A DNA stretch of 64,000 nt from Siphonodentalium dalli (GCA_032622095.1 CP136066.1:199012816-199076815); one strand, 5' to 3'; shown: positions 23,771-35,649, counted from the stretch's first letter. The notes: generated from the sequence alone by a model not told the origin. Numbers and translations: made by a program.

Positions 23771-25390
23771 ATATGGAACAGCAGGAATACTGCAATTCTA
23801 GCGTGTAATAGCAAGGGTGCTTATACCTAAAGCAGGTGAATGACGTAATCTAATTTTTTCTATATCCATCAATGATTTTTCAAGATCGCGGGTATAGATT
23901 TTGGAGAAATTGTCACGTGACTTTCGATTAGCAACCGTGTGGAGTTTGCAAGAAAAAAAACGCGGAATTGGAAATGAAGCATCGCGATAAAAATGAAAGT
24001 AACTACTTCAAAACTTTGTGATTTAAGTCTGTTAATTTCAATTAGATCAATTTCGTTGGTTAGCTAAATGAAAACTAAAAAGGAAGAAGTCATGACAAGA
24101 TTTTGTCTTATCAATTTGGCATGTCGTCTCCGTCGTGACCACTGCATGATGTTAGGCCTACATAAATTATGATTAGCGTTATGTCGCCGAAAAAAGGCAA
24201 ATTTGAGGCACATCATGTGTGGTTGCTCCACTACGTGTCACGTACGATTCATATTAGATATATAGAACCGTCTTCGTGTGGTTTGTACATGATTACCGCA
24301 CGAGATAGCCGGCGGAATTATACGACGAGTGCCGGAACGACACGAGTGGTTCAACTCCGCCGGCTACCGAAAAACTTCTTCCTCTTCATTCATGGACTTC
24401 AACTTTTAAATGACTTTTCGCCGCTGCAAGATGGAAACTGGTTAATCTAGGTCAAATTCGTGGAGTATGAAATCTGATTGGTCATCGATTCACATAAATA
24501 CAGTATTATGTGTCAAAAATCGACCAGATCTTAACGGCATTCTGTCTCATTTTGCATGACACTTGTTATAATTTTCACAATTAAGAGCGAACAAAATGTA
24601 TGTCCTCTGCTGTAGCTATATATATATAAAAAAAAGGGTACGATCTCTCTTTCGTGATATTTCTCCGAGACCAATCAAACGCTGATACCCAATTAAACTA
24701 GTTATACAGATACATTGTCTCCTAGCAACAGTTTGCTCCTCCCACTGTTGAGTGTGTGTAAACGATCCATGATGTTGTGTGTTTGTTATTATTTTGTGCT
24801 AAAATCGACATAATATTTATGATTATATAAATCAACTGATCGTCGTTTTGAGTATTTCCAGCATAGTACAGCAGTACGGTAGCGATCGGGTTTATTTTAT
24901 TGTAAATCGATTAGTTGTGGCATTCAAGCAAGCTATATTTTCATTATTTTGTATCTGTATTATTGTTATTTTTTATTCGGAGTGCGTTATTTAGTTATGA
25001 AACTGCCCGCATTTCCTTATCCTTTTAATTGCCAATGTTTCATGATGATTGTATACATGGTAAAATAATAAATAGCTTTCCTGAAATTAGTTTACATGCA
25101 TGATTGATTCGGGCTAGAGAATAACGTATAACTTCTTTAAACGAAAAATAACGTTTTACAAACATTCATGTACATAAAACCGAAAGTACACACTCATTTT
25201 ATATTTTACAATGACTGATAAGCTGTTTTCAGACTAAATCCGCTGTGGAGATACGCTGGAACTAGCATTACATGGTCAAACTCCGATTACTATCGGCGAA
25301 TAGCTATCCCGATTCTCCTCAATCGAGCGATCTCAGAAGGTGAATAATTATAACGTTACCTACCATGAATCTTGGTTCATATATTATCAG
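23771..25390 (+). other. Cadherin intron F-G, distal part
   Basis: No exon recognised. A small inverted repeat (TAGCCGGCGGAATTA near 24308 against CAACTCCGCCGGCTA near 24352) marks a possible foldback insertion. The remainder is AT-rich. Confidence 0.5.
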
Positions 25391-25573
25391 ATTGGGGTTG
25401 AGGCATATGACGGTGGGATGCCAGAGCTTACGACAAGGGCATGGATTCGCGTTACGGTGACGCGGAATAACGCCGCTCCGGTTGTCGTGGGAACTTATCC
25501 TGGCCTCTCAGTGAGAAGCGCAGATCCAGTCGGTACGGCAATCACAACCTTCGTCGCTAGAGACAACGATAAC
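25391..25573 (+). CDS. Cadherin exon G (EC repeat junction)
   Basis: A 183-bp, 61-codon phase-0 exon with acceptor ..TATATTATCAG and donor GTGAGT. It begins IGVEAYDGGMPELTTRAW (V.A.DGG.P), passes a degenerate linker (VTRNNAAPVV in place of DxNDNxPxF) and ends TTFVARDNDN (DxD). It mirrors exon E in domain position, so the gene repeats the same exon pattern per EC repeat. Confidence 0.92.
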
Positions 25574-25663
25574 GTGAGTGTTGGTTTAAACATATATATT
25601 TACATACACCTATAAATCTATTCCGATTTCCCCATAGCGTTACGGTAGACACACCCCCTGATT

Positions 25664-25736
25664 CAATGTGTTCATAAACCTATGAACGTAACGTGACGTC
25701 ACTTTCAATGTCGTTCATAGGTTTATGAACACATTG
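25664..25736. repeat. Perfect 25-bp inverted repeat
   Basis: CAATGTGTTCATAAACCTAT (then GAACG) at 25664-25688 is exactly inverted at 25712-25736, with a 23-bp loop holding TGACGTCA. It could be a short foldback element or a hairpin. Confidence 0.85.
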
Positions 25737-26224
25737 ATCCCGGAAATCATCGGGGATTGTCGGACATGAACGACTGCTTGACTATTCAGCAAGTCCGGTT
25801 TTGACAAGCAATTTGTTTTCCAAGTCTATAATCAGTTTTGTTACCCTGCACCTAAAACTCATCTCCTCTGATTACACGGCCCACGTCCTCAGAAATATAT
25901 CATTATGGTAGAACGGCGTGTTGTCAATTCTTATCATCCACAACCGAAACTTAATTGTTAGTTTCAGATATTATCCTTCTTGAAACATACACGTCTCTGT
26001 TCATTACAAGCTAAACAAGACATTTCGTCATACGTGTATACTTTACTGTGAAATTACGTTGTTCCCGCTCTCCGTCAACAGATTCTCAGAATGTTTGGTA
26101 TTCTAAAAAGCGAGGAATCGAACTGTCCGGACTGAACTCCATTCGTCACTTTAAGTTGAATAAATAGTGGAAAAGACGGACAATCCTACTTGATAATAAA
26201 TTTAAGTATATAAATATAAATAAT

Positions 26225-26308
26225 AAACGGCGGATTCAACGTGGTCATCGGTTTTGATTAAGAATTGTTCTCGCGGTCAAGATCCCATGACCACATTGAA
26301 ACGCCGTT
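26225..26308. repeat. Imperfect foldback
   Basis: AAACGGCGGATTCAACGTGG is inverted as CCACATTGAAACGCCGTT around a ~45-bp centre. It is probably an old miniature element in intron G-H. Confidence 0.7.
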
Positions 26309-26774
26309 CATTTCTTATGTATTACCAACCAACCGATGATGTTCATGCAGGTTAAAGTGAAGTCTCTTTGAAAAGCCGACGAAAATCCTAACGGATGTAC
26401 CTCTCTAGATTTGTCCATTATAATGATTCGTTAACGATTATATACTCGTGATTAAACTCCTGTCTTAAACTCTGCCCTACATGTCTACATTGACACTTGG
26501 TGTAACATTTCACGAGAAAAGGATTTCTATAAACGCAATATGGCTTGTTATCCAACCGTCATTTGAACTGTTTGTTTGTCTGTGTAAAAATTTTCAATGA
26601 GATATGCTGTCTGTGTTCAAATAATTATTGTTTACACTATTCCCATGTAATACCAATCTTCGTATATCGGGAAGCGATTGTTTACACTATTACCACGTAA
26701 TACCAATCCTCGCATATCGGGAAGCGATTGTTTCATATGGGAAAGGTTTATCTGGATCAGTTGTGATATTTCAG

Positions 26775-26897
26775 AATAACTACACCTTCGAGATCGAGAC
26801 AGGATCAGTGGCTGAGCGTTACTTATATATTCACCCATTCAATGGGCATCTGACGGTCATCACAAGTCTGGAACAGCTCGCAGACACCACCTTGCAT
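26775..26897 (+). CDS. Cadherin exon H (EC repeat middle)
   Basis: A 123-bp, 41-codon phase-0 exon with acceptor ..GTGATATTTCAG and donor CAT/GTGAGT. It encodes NNYTFEIETGSVAERYLYIH and continues PFNGHLTVITSLEQLADTTLH (F.I....G.L.....LD pattern). It joins exon G (DNDN) and exon I. Its donor sequence is repeated some two dozen times immediately downstream. Confidence 0.9.
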
Positions 26898-27515
26898 GTG
26901 AGTATATATACGGCATTTACTTGTGTGAGTATATATACGACCTTTACATGTGAGTATATATACAGCGTTTACATGTGAATATATATACATCCTTTACATG
27001 TGAGTATATGTGTGTCCTTTACATGTGAGTATCTACACGCCCGTTACACGTGGGTGTATCTACACGGAGTTTACATGTGAGTATATATACGGACTTTACG
27101 TGTGAGTATCTATACGACCTTTACATGTGAGTATCTATCCGGACTTTAATGTGAGTATCTATACGGCCTTTAAATGCGAGTATATATACCGACTTTACAT
27201 GTGAGTATCTATACGGAGTTTACATGTGAGTATATATACGGACTTTACATGTGAGTATATATCCGGACATTAATGTGAGTATATATACGGCCTTTACATG
27301 CGAGTATATATACCGACTTTACATGTGAGTATCTATGCGACCTTTAGATGTGATTATCTATACTCACTTTACATGCGATTATCCATATTACCTTTACATT
27401 CGAGCATCTATACAGCCTATGTATGTGAGTATCTATACATCCTGTACATAAGAGTGTCTATACGGCCTCTACACGTGAGTATATATATGGCCTTTACATG
27501 CGAATATCTATCCAG
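26898..27515 (+). repeat. ~25-bp minisatellite seeded by the exon H donor
   Basis: The intron begins with the donor GTGAGTATATATACGGC. From there a ~25-bp unit (TTTACATGTGAGTATATATA plus CGGAC) repeats about 24 times with point changes. The exon H/intron junction CTTGCATGTGAGTATATATA matches the unit, so the array is in register with the splice site. Most copies keep GTGAGT. The 177-codon open frame over the array is an artefact. Confidence 0.93.
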
Positions 27516-28519
27516 CCTTCGACGGACAATTTCATATTTCATAATTGAGCAGTTGACTGATTTGCGGTTTCGTGTTGATGCCTCCAACTCTGGATATGGT
27601 TATATTACTACCTTTATAATCATCCTGTGGTGTCGGCTGCAAGGCGTATGTAAGCTAACGCATCTGATTTTGTGGCGTCATAAATTATATAGACAACAGA
27701 TATCGAAATCTAAAAATCGCAGCACTGTTTTATTCCGCTTACGGTTCATCGAGGATAGCAAAAAAAATAGGATTTCGGCGCTGGAACCTAAATTACTAAT
27801 AATGACCGCAGAAATAACGCTGATCCTGTGACCAGTTATATAGACAACATTACGATTTCGTGAGCAATCGGAGCAGATTGCGCTGTTGACTTCCTGTTGA
27901 AATCATGCCCTCTTAGGGATGGTGGATGAGAATGGACAACTAATAAAGGTTCTGTTTTGAGTTGAAACTTTAAAGAGTTAAACTATTTGTTAAGGATGAC
28001 CAGCTGGGCGCAGCCCAACAGCGCATGTGTTACGTAGTTCTAAGTTCGCTTTTCTTGAATTTGATTCGGCGCCATCTTGGAAATGTCATTGCAATTCAAT
28101 TTAAACTGTATAACATTTATCTTTAAATATAGCCAAGATAACACCATTCATTGCGTAAAGGCGTTACTTGGTTTATACTTTAAACAATAAATATTAGTAA
28201 AATCATAAATATTGACCGGAAATTCAGAAATTAATTAAAATGGAAATATTCGTTAGCCACATCGCCAAAACAACATGTTTGTCATATCACAAAATAAACT
28301 TTTCGGTAGTTAATAAATTAGTAAACGCACGTTCACGTGGTATTACACCAACAGTGTACTGTTATATGTGATGTCAGATGTCGTATCCACAGCGACGTCA
28401 TACTGCCACGCGAATAAATCACTTTGAGTACTTTATTTTATATCAAACCATTGGGAATGCAATTTAAAAAAGTAATAAAAAATTGACAATATCGCATTTT
28501 TTCTCTCTTTATTTTCCAG
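27516..28519 (+). other. Cadherin intron H-I, distal part
   Basis: No exon or named repeat recognised. An ordinary AT-rich intron ends in the pyrimidine-rich acceptor TTCTCTCTTTATTTTCCAG. Confidence 0.55.
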
Positions 28520-28651
28520 GTGCCGATCGTGGTTACGGACGACGGCTCACCCCCGAAGTCTTCTAATACAATCATTGACGTCAGCGTGATCTATTCGCTG
28601 GCGGTCGTCTGCGGTAATATATTTATATACGTCATGTATCAATCGACATGA
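28520..28651 (+). CDS. Cadherin exon I (last recognised; ends in hydrophobic stretch)
   Basis: Acceptor ..TTTATTTTCCAG, phase 0. It encodes VPIVVTDDGSPPKSSNTI (the TDDGSPP end-of-repeat motif), then IDVSVIYSLAVVCG. Two endings are possible. The exon may splice at about 28610 (TGCG/GTAATA, phase 1, unlike all other phase-0 introns). Or it may read on through NIFIYVMYQST to TGA at 28649-28651. VIYSLAVVCGNIFIYVMY is hydrophobic and could be a membrane segment or a premature end. No cytoplasmic-tail exon was found downstream. Confidence 0.75.
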   Translation: MPIVVTDDGSPPKSSNTIIDVSVIYSLAVVCGNIFIYVMYQST

Positions 28652-28784
28652 CGTCATTTGCAATGATATTACATTACATCAATCGATCATCTCATTCCGT
28701 CATGCATCATCACTATGTTGACAATACATGTTTATGTTTCAGCACCAAGCCTTGAAATATGTATCTCATTCTGCTGAGGTGTAA

Positions 28785-28877
28785 GCAGAATGAGGTCCCC
28801 AGAGGGTGAATTTGGTGATGCTAGCTCGCTATGCGGGGTAGCATCACTAAATTCACGATCTGGGTACCTCATTCTGC
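28785..28877. repeat. Foldback element
   Basis: GCAGAATGAGGTCCCCAGA is inverted as GTACCTCATTCTGC. The inner arms GTGAATTTGGTGATGCTA and TAGCATCACTAAATTCAC surround a small loop. It is a compact ~93-bp hairpin, probably a miniature element. Confidence 0.8.
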
Positions 28878-30948
28878 AAATGACAGACACACTATTTCAA
28901 GACTTGTTCAGCACGACACTGTGTACCGCACATATTGATTGCCACCATAATTGTATTATTTGAACTTACCTGTGCACCACAACATGTATGCGTCTATTTC
29001 AGCATTATTTCAGCCATCTTAATTATTTTGTGTGTACACATGTTTATTTTAAGTCCTTATAATTATGTATTAAGTTTAAAAATTAGTGCTCGTAAACACG
29101 AGTAGTGTGATTATACATGTATGTCAATTTCAGACACAGAATATTAAATAAAAACAAAATTATACGCTATGCACATCGTTTAATAAATTCAGTAGGCAAT
29201 TGGCGAAACATTAATACTGACTTCTCATTTTCCAATGACTAAGTGTTCTTTTTTTTTAATATTTCTATTTTTTGCAGTCGTAGCTTAAAGTTTACGTCAG
29301 ACAAATTAATTTTATGAATACATATCGATATATCAGAAATTATCGAAAGACATAGGAAAACTGGCGTTAATTCTATAATATTTTCTATCTTATATGACCT
29401 TGTGTCTTCTATTACAATATGGGAACTCTATTTCTGTGATTGCTCACAGTTATCAATAAAGCTCATTCAGTTCTATTTTGCTTGATATGTGTTACGTTTC
29501 AGATTTCCTTTTCAGCATTCCGTAAGTCTTACTTAGAATGCAGTATATAAGTTTACCGTTAAACCAGTACCGGTACCTCTAACATTACGTCGATGTTTTT
29601 TTACTTTTGAGAAAAAAAATATCTTTATATTAGACCCTCATTTTATAATCGCACAATGTCGACTTTCTGTCTCCATAATGTTACGACCGCATTGTGTATT
29701 ACATCAAGGGCAAGTTAATTTCCAAGAAAATATATTGTTTGCACTAACGAGTAAATTGAAAACTTTTTAAATTTTACTTCCTTATAATTATGTATTAAGT
29801 TAAAACATAAATCTTAAACAAGAGCAGTGTGCTTATTTTCAGACACAGGATATATTATAAACTTTATATTGTACGGTATGCATCAGACACAGGATATATT
29901 ATAAACTTTATATTGTACGGAATGCATCAGACACAGGATATATTATAAACTTTATATTGTACGGTATGCATCAGACACAGGATATATTATAAACTTTATA
30001 TTGTACGGTATGCATTTAATTTAGTAAATTCAATAGGTAATTAGCGACACAATAATACTGACTTCTCATTTCCAAATGACTAAGTGTTCTTTTTGAAAGT
30101 TCTCTCAAATTCGTGTTTATGTCGATTTGCAAGTAGCTTATTGTTTACGTCAGACAAATTCCTTTTATGAGTTATACAGGAAAATGTTATAGTATGTTAT
30201 ATTTTATACGACCTTGTGTCTTCTATTAGAATATGATAACTGAATTTCTGAGTGATTGCTCAAAGTTATCAATAAAGCTCATTCAGTTCTATTTTGCTTG
30301 ATATGTGTTACGTTTCAGATTTCTTTTTCAGCATTCCGTAAGTCTTACTTAGAATGCCGTCAAACCAGTACCGGTATATCTAACATTACGTTGATGTTTT
30401 TCTGTTGAGACAACACAATCTTTAAATTAGATGCTCATGTTATAAGCCATATACATACGATATGGTGCCTGCCTTATTTCCTCTCAATCTAATTATTTTG
30501 AGTTTCATTCTCCATAATGTTCGACGGCATTGTATAACTACATCAAGGGCAAATTCATTTTCAAGAAAATATATTGTTTGCACGAACGAACAACTTAAAA
30601 CCGACATCGCTCAAGTAGAAGAGCGTTTAGTTAAATTAATTTAGTACACAAACATATATCTATACATATATATAATGTATTCATCACAGCGACCACTAAC
30701 CTGCGAATGTCGAGTTTCTCTCTTCATATATCGCGTTTGTTTGGCATCAACTTAAATGGGATCGAAGAAGATATAAGCAGACGGTATAGCAACAATCTTC
30801 ACCCGAAATAGCACACGATTGGTCATAGCCATGGGAACTACAGTACTTTCCTAACGGATCAAGGACACCACACAGAAAGTAAGTCCTTGATAATTGCACT
30901 GAAATATAGGAGATCCATAAAGGGGGATCAGCTACGGGTGGCTGCTCT
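28878..30948. repeat. Diverged tandem duplication (~0.6 kb x2) with 44-bp repeats
   Basis: Blocks about 29040-29640 and 29775-30430 share long stretches such as TATCAATAAAGCTCATTCAG, TTTTGCTTGATATGTGTTAC and CAGCATTCCGTAAGTCTTAC, so this is a direct segmental duplication. The second block contains four copies of a 44-bp unit (CAGACACAGGATATATTATA plus AACTTTATATTGTACGG, 29840-30014). AATAAA occurs in each block (about 29456 and 30269), possibly a 3' end signal for the cadherin gene, but there is no direct evidence. No coding exon found. Confidence 0.8.
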
Positions 30949-31201
30949 TTAACCCTTTAATGACTGAAGCTGCGCTGGTCCAGCATTATAGATCACGTGC
31001 CAGTGAATTCTTATATATGCGAATAGGGAGCCTCGCAGATGAGAGCATGAACTGGCTTACAAGGTCAAGGTAAACATTGTTAGGACAATGTATTCTCTTA
31101 TATATGAAAGGCTTCTTATGGGACACTCCAATATATATAAGTATACATTGCCGCAGGGATTTTCGCTAAATTTCAGGAATCTCCAGTCTTGGAATGGTTA
31201 T
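30949..31201. mobile_element. TTAA-flanked miniature element, decayed
   Basis: The left end TTAACCCTTTAATGACTGAA and right end CCAGTCTTGGAATGGTTAT are inverted partners, like the elements at 23379 and 52123. Subterminal relics (TTCTTATATATGCGAA; GAGCATGAACTGGC) correspond to the shared palindrome but are badly mutated. The right target site reads TTAT. Confidence 0.75.
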
Positions 31202-32689
31202 TGGTTCAACATTGAAGCATGTGTAGTCTCTGGGTTGAGTAGTGTAAGGGACGTTACTCGGTGGCCTCCGTCGTGGTGCACATTGAATCAGCATGTGTAG
31301 TCTCTGGTTTGAGCAGTTTAAATGGACGTTGCTCGTTGGCCTGTCAAGCTTGTAATTTCCGATTTCCGACCGCCCTTTTAGTTAACACTGTCGCCTATGG
31401 AAAATAATTAGTTGTGTGTAACCTATATAGGCAAAAAAAATCAAATTTTTCAAATATCGTTCAGGGCAGCGAATTTAGAAACACTAACAAACACAGTATG
31501 TCTTGTTTTGTTGAGCTATTATATTTTTACGCCCTATCGACCCATTTTTAGATTATGCGAGACATATATTAACCCTATGTCGCCGGAACTTCAACTTGTT
31601 TCGGAGGCGTAATTTTCTGAAAATCATGCTTTTTGTGCATATGGGTGGACCTTTAATGTTCAAAATAGCACGGTCGAGGTGATGGAAGTTTCTCTGATAG
31701 GAATTCGACTCAAACTCCTAAAAAGTACTGAAATTTAAAGGGACATCCGCTTATCATTGAACCAAACCATCATCGCATGGTGAAATTTTGAGGGGGGGGG
31801 GGGGGGTCTATTTCAAATCCAATTAAACATTGTAGTGTTCAAAATTAGATAAATTCCTTAAAACGTATGGTAGATATACGTTACTAATTTTCAAAACTTA
31901 TACATATTACTTTCTATCGTGTGCGTTATGCACGCGAGTCGGTTTTTACAAATTAAATTATGATGAAAAACCCTGAATTTGGGGTGTGGTCATAATTTCC
32001 CCATTAGTGAGTGGATGGACATGGGACATGCGACACTGTGCAGTAAATATGTCTATGACAAGCTTAACATGAGACATTAGTATCTTTTCTACTAAACTGC
32101 GCTTCATTTCTTACCCCAAAAAAATTGTTAATTTTAAAACAGGGTATGTGGGTTAAATGACCGCTGGGAGATAATAGGATATCCAATGGCTCCTATATTT
32201 CTATTGTATCACGGTAAAGCTTTTTTTGTAAAATTGGCGCGGTTTACACGATCAAACTTCCATTTTCTTTTCAATTATAGGTTACAAACAACTAATTATA
32301 TAGAGTTACGCTTCTTGAATTTGTGTAGGGAAACTCGAGTCAGCATAAAAAAAAATTCTGGCTGCTGATTGGTTGATTATAATTGAGGGAAATATCCCTA
32401 ATCGGGAACAGAAAATCATAGCCTACGTAAATATGGCGATCGTGTATGTTTAGATGTCCAGGAAGAGTCTGGTGGCGTCCAGAAGTTACGGAAAGGGTCT
32501 GGGTATTTGTATGCTGCTGATTTTTGTGCAGTAAATGGGGTAGTTGTGGAAATGCAAGATTATCGTTTGAAAAAAATACCGAAAAGGGCGCGTTTGTTGT
32601 CACATACTGGTGCAGAGGATGACGTTCTAAGGGAAAATTGACCACTTGAAGTTCAAATAGGTCAAACCCATGGCCGGCGGGACTTTTAG
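31202..32689. repeat. Composite dispersed repeats
   Basis: 31209-31342 is a ~90-bp direct duplication (GTAGTCTCTGGGTTGAG..). 31382 starts TTAACACTGTCGCCTATGG, the end of another TTAA element. 31519-31690 recurs at about 34019-34185 (TTTTTACGCCCTACCGACCC, ATGCGAGACA). 32459-32690 recurs at about 33700-33930 (AGAGTCTGGTGG.., AAAAGGGCGCGTTTGTTGTC). A run of about 16 G lies at 31791-31806. The 118-codon minus frame at 32340-32696 falls in this repeat and is not a gene. Confidence 0.7.
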
Positions 32690-33283
32690 TTAACACTGTC
32701 GCCTATGGAAAATAATTAGTTGTTTGTAACCCACACAATCGTGCTTGCAGCATTGTGACAAAAAAAAGCAACTACCTGAGTCGCATGTTGGGCTGGCCTG
32801 CCACCAACCAGGGAAGATTTGTTTGCAATCGACCTCCCCGGTTCATTAAGTATGCTGACTGCGACGTAAACTAGACGATCGGAGCGTATATACTTTTGAA
32901 TGTTTTGAACGTTTGAACGGGTGAGTATGTTTATTCGTCATAACCGTCTTTCACATTATAGTGAAAATATATTCATGTATATAGTCATTTTGACTACTTT
33001 TCTCCCTCAGTCGGCATACTATGGGAAAAGGTCGCCATGCAGTTAGATAAGATGTCGAGTTCACAGTGCAGTCATTCCGGGCGAAAGATTGGGCGATGCG
33101 GCAGACTGCTTTATCTGTAACGCTCGCAGGGATAATTACTGGTTACAAGCAACTAATTCTAAAGAGTTACAATTCTTGCATTTGTGTACCCAGTCCACGT
33201 AAACATGGCGATCATTTTTGTTTAGGTGCAGGGCAATGAAGGAATCACTGAACTAAATGGTTTCCCATAGGCGACAGTGTTAA
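32690..33283. mobile_element. TTAA-flanked element with CACTGTCGCC termini
   Basis: TTAACACTGTCGCCTATGG at the left is inverted as CCATAGGCGACAGTGTTAA at the right: a 15-bp perfect terminal inverted repeat inside TTAA sites, total 594 bp. It has no transposase. Isolated ends of the same type occur at 31382, 33930 and 49950, so it is a dispersed family. TTAA targeting suggests a piggyBac-like mobiliser. Confidence 0.8.
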
Positions 33284-33700
33284 CGTTTCGGCCAAATTCA
33301 CTGAATTGAAGCCTGCAGGCCATACCAGTGATGTTTATCCAGCTAGATTGACACCAGTTGATCACGAAAATGCAAGAAAAATCATAGGTCATGTGTTTAC
33401 TTTTAAAAATAAATCCCCAAGTCTACGACAGGGCTATCTCACAGCCAAATTTGATCTGGAAAAACCCAGAACTACAGCAGCTAGTTAAATAAATTTCCCG
33501 CTCACAAAAATCCATTCCCCCATTCATTCACCAGTTTAAATTATTTAGGTATTATGTACAAATCAAATAAACGCGATATCATCCTTTAATAACGTGTCGC
33601 ATGTATCAGGTGAAGGTCATTCTTCAGTTACCTTCACCTTTAGCATTCCACAGTGTACTCGCTCCCCGACTCTAGCACACATTTAGCTCCCTGATTCCTG
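33240..33700 (+). repeat. Dispersed segment with small ORF (copy 1)
   Basis: This matches 49920-50387 closely. It contains an open frame of ~66 codons ending at 33488 (LKPAGHTSDVYPARLTPVDH, then ENARKIIGHVFTFKNKS) that looks protein-like. I do not recognise the protein. In the second copy one base change turns TTTAAAAAT into TTTTAAAAT, creating a stop. It could be the tail of a captured or mobile gene. Confidence 0.6.
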
Positions 33701-34191
33701 AAGAGTCTGGTGGGGTTCCCAAGTTACGGAAGTGGTCTGGGTATTGTTATGCTGCTGATTTTTGTGCAGTAAATAGGGTATTGTGGAAATGTAAGATTAT
33801 CGTGTGAAAAAAAAAAATACCGAAAAGGGCGCGTTTGTTGTCACAGACTGGTGTATCGGATGACGTTCCAAGGGAAAATTAACACTTGAAGTTTAAACAG
33901 GCTTAACCTATGGTCGGCGGGACGTATAGTTAACAAGTGTCCTCTATGGAAAAATAAATAGTTGTTTGTAACCTATAGGTCAATACTTGGATAACACCTG
34001 ACTGTGTTGTTGAGCTATTGTATTTTTACGCCCTACCGACCCATTTTCAGATTATGCGAGACAATTATTAACCCTCTGTCGCCGGAACTTCAACTTTTTC
34101 TGGAGGCGTAAATTTCTGAAACTCATCAATTTTGTGCACATGGGTGGACCTTGAATGTTCAAAATAGCACGATCGAGGTGATAGAAAAATA
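33701..34191. repeat. Second copies of composite repeats
   Basis: Repeats of the 32.46-32.69 kb and 31.5-31.7 kb segments in the same order and orientation, so the whole block seems duplicated with divergence. No gene seen. Confidence 0.7.
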
Positions 34192-34602
34192 GTGCAACAG
34201 AAAAAATATAATTATGTTCAACTAACCGGGACTATGTGTGGGTACCCAGTACCCACCATAATTTTGGATGTCAAAGCCGCGGATCAATGCTGCAATGAGA
34301 TGTCACCCAACCGGAGTTGGGATGTCAACGATGCGGATAATATATTTCGCATTTTGACTGTTTATGTGGGCGAACTATTACTGATGAGGACTCAACATAC
34401 CAATACTTGGATAACACCTGACTGGCAAACCATCGCAGCGTTGCATCTGAGGTTCACTCCCAGGCGAAATTATAGACTGTTAGATCAGAAGAAAGATCAC
34501 ATCTTCTTCTCAATCTCATTTCTTCGTATATACAACAACCTTAATCCTCCAAACTACTCTTTCATAATACAAACAATTACAAATGAAACTACTTTATTTT
34601 GA
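34192..34602 (+). other. Unassigned 136-codon open frame
   Basis: An open frame of 136 codons, with MCGYPVPTIILDVKAADQCC near its start and TPDWQTIAALHLRFTPRRN in the middle. It is less AT-biased than its surroundings and not internally repetitive. I recognise no family. It may be a fragment of a mobile-element ORF, or chance. No splice context was established. Confidence 0.3.
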
Positions 34603-35061
34603 GTCACATATCAAACCGGCCCACCCTGTGAGTATGTATACGAGATAAAATGTTAAAAAACTTAACCCTGTTATGAAGACTATATATATATTTGTAATAC
34701 GACCTTGCCTAAACCTACATACCAGGCTCGTCCTGATTGGTCAATATCCTGTATTCCCATGGAGACACGGCCGTCGTTTTGTGGTACAATTCTAGATATT
34801 CTGAATTGTACCACAAACAGATGTGGTACAATCAGTAAAATGCTACCAACGCCTCAAACTTTCAGAAGTGAAACCACATGGGCATTGGTTAATGTCATGC
34901 TATGGACTGAAGAAAGAGACATATAATGACTACCTACAGTACTATACTGAATTTTATTTAACACCAAATCATACCACGCAGAGCTAGAAACTGGGCTTTT
35001 ATATAGCAGGTTGAACGTATGTCACTACAATTTCGACCAAAACATAGTCGAATTACAAAAG
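34603..35061. other. Spacer with short hairpin
   Basis: No gene seen. GTGGTACAATTCTAGATATT near 34780 is followed by TCTGAATTGTACCACA, a small inverted repeat of about 45 bp. Confidence 0.5.
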
Positions 35062-35207
35062 AAATAAATACACTGCGCATCGCCGTGTATATATAGTAGA
35101 ATTTGACAACAGAAACTGATTGTAGGACGACGCTTCGCATCGTCCCGCAATCAGTTTCTTTGCGGTCAAATTCTACTATACACGCCGATGCGTAGTGTAT
35201 TTATTTC
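35062..35207. repeat. Long palindrome, ~146 bp
   Basis: AAATAAATACACTGCGCATC is inverted at the right end (GATGCGTAGTGTATTTATTT). The middle arms GTAGAATTTGAC..CAGAAACTGATTG and CAATCAGTTTCTTTG..GTCAAATTCTAC flank the core GACGACGCTTCGCATCGTC. It is a nearly complete hairpin. A degenerate relative lies around 47265-47360 (CGAATTTGACGACATAAACTG), so it is a dispersed family. Confidence 0.85.
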
Positions 35208-35224
35208 TTAAATATATAAATATT

Positions 35225-35649
35225 GCCAATGCATTCTCTTATATATGCGAGTCGACCATAGGTCGCCTCGCATATATAAGAGAATGCATTGGCCTAACAA
35301 TGTTTTACAATTTTAATAATTTTTTCTTGTAATCTTTAACAATTTTATAATTTCACCCATACAGAGCCCCAGACAAACATGAGCAGACGATACTCTTCTA
35401 TATGCTTCTATATATGTGTGGGGCTCCCTGCAGGGTAATTGATGTTTTTTATTTTATGTCCTAAAAATTGTAAGAAACATTTATTTAAAAAAAATGATAA
35501 AAAATTATTAGGCCAATGCATTCTCTTATATATGCGAGGCGACCCATGGTCGACTCGCATATATAAGAGAATGCATTGGCACAGGGTAAAACAATCCCGA
35601 CTTACGACTGAATTTGATATGGCTGGTCACATATATTGTTTGGTCAATA
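35225..35649. mobile_element. Miniature element with two palindromes (left-truncated)
   Basis: Two 69-bp palindromes (35225-35293 and 35512-35580) bracket a ~218-bp AT-rich interior holding AGAGCCCCAGACAAACATGA and GTGGGGCTCCCTGCAGGG. The right terminus (GACTTACGACTGAATTTGAT, then ATGGCTGGTCA) matches that of the complete copy at 49124-49606. The interior is inverted relative to that copy. The left terminus is missing. Confidence 0.8.

Noticed and set aside
26898-27831. 177-codon frame after cadherin exon H
   Set aside because: It lies over the donor-derived minisatellite and unrelated intron sequence.
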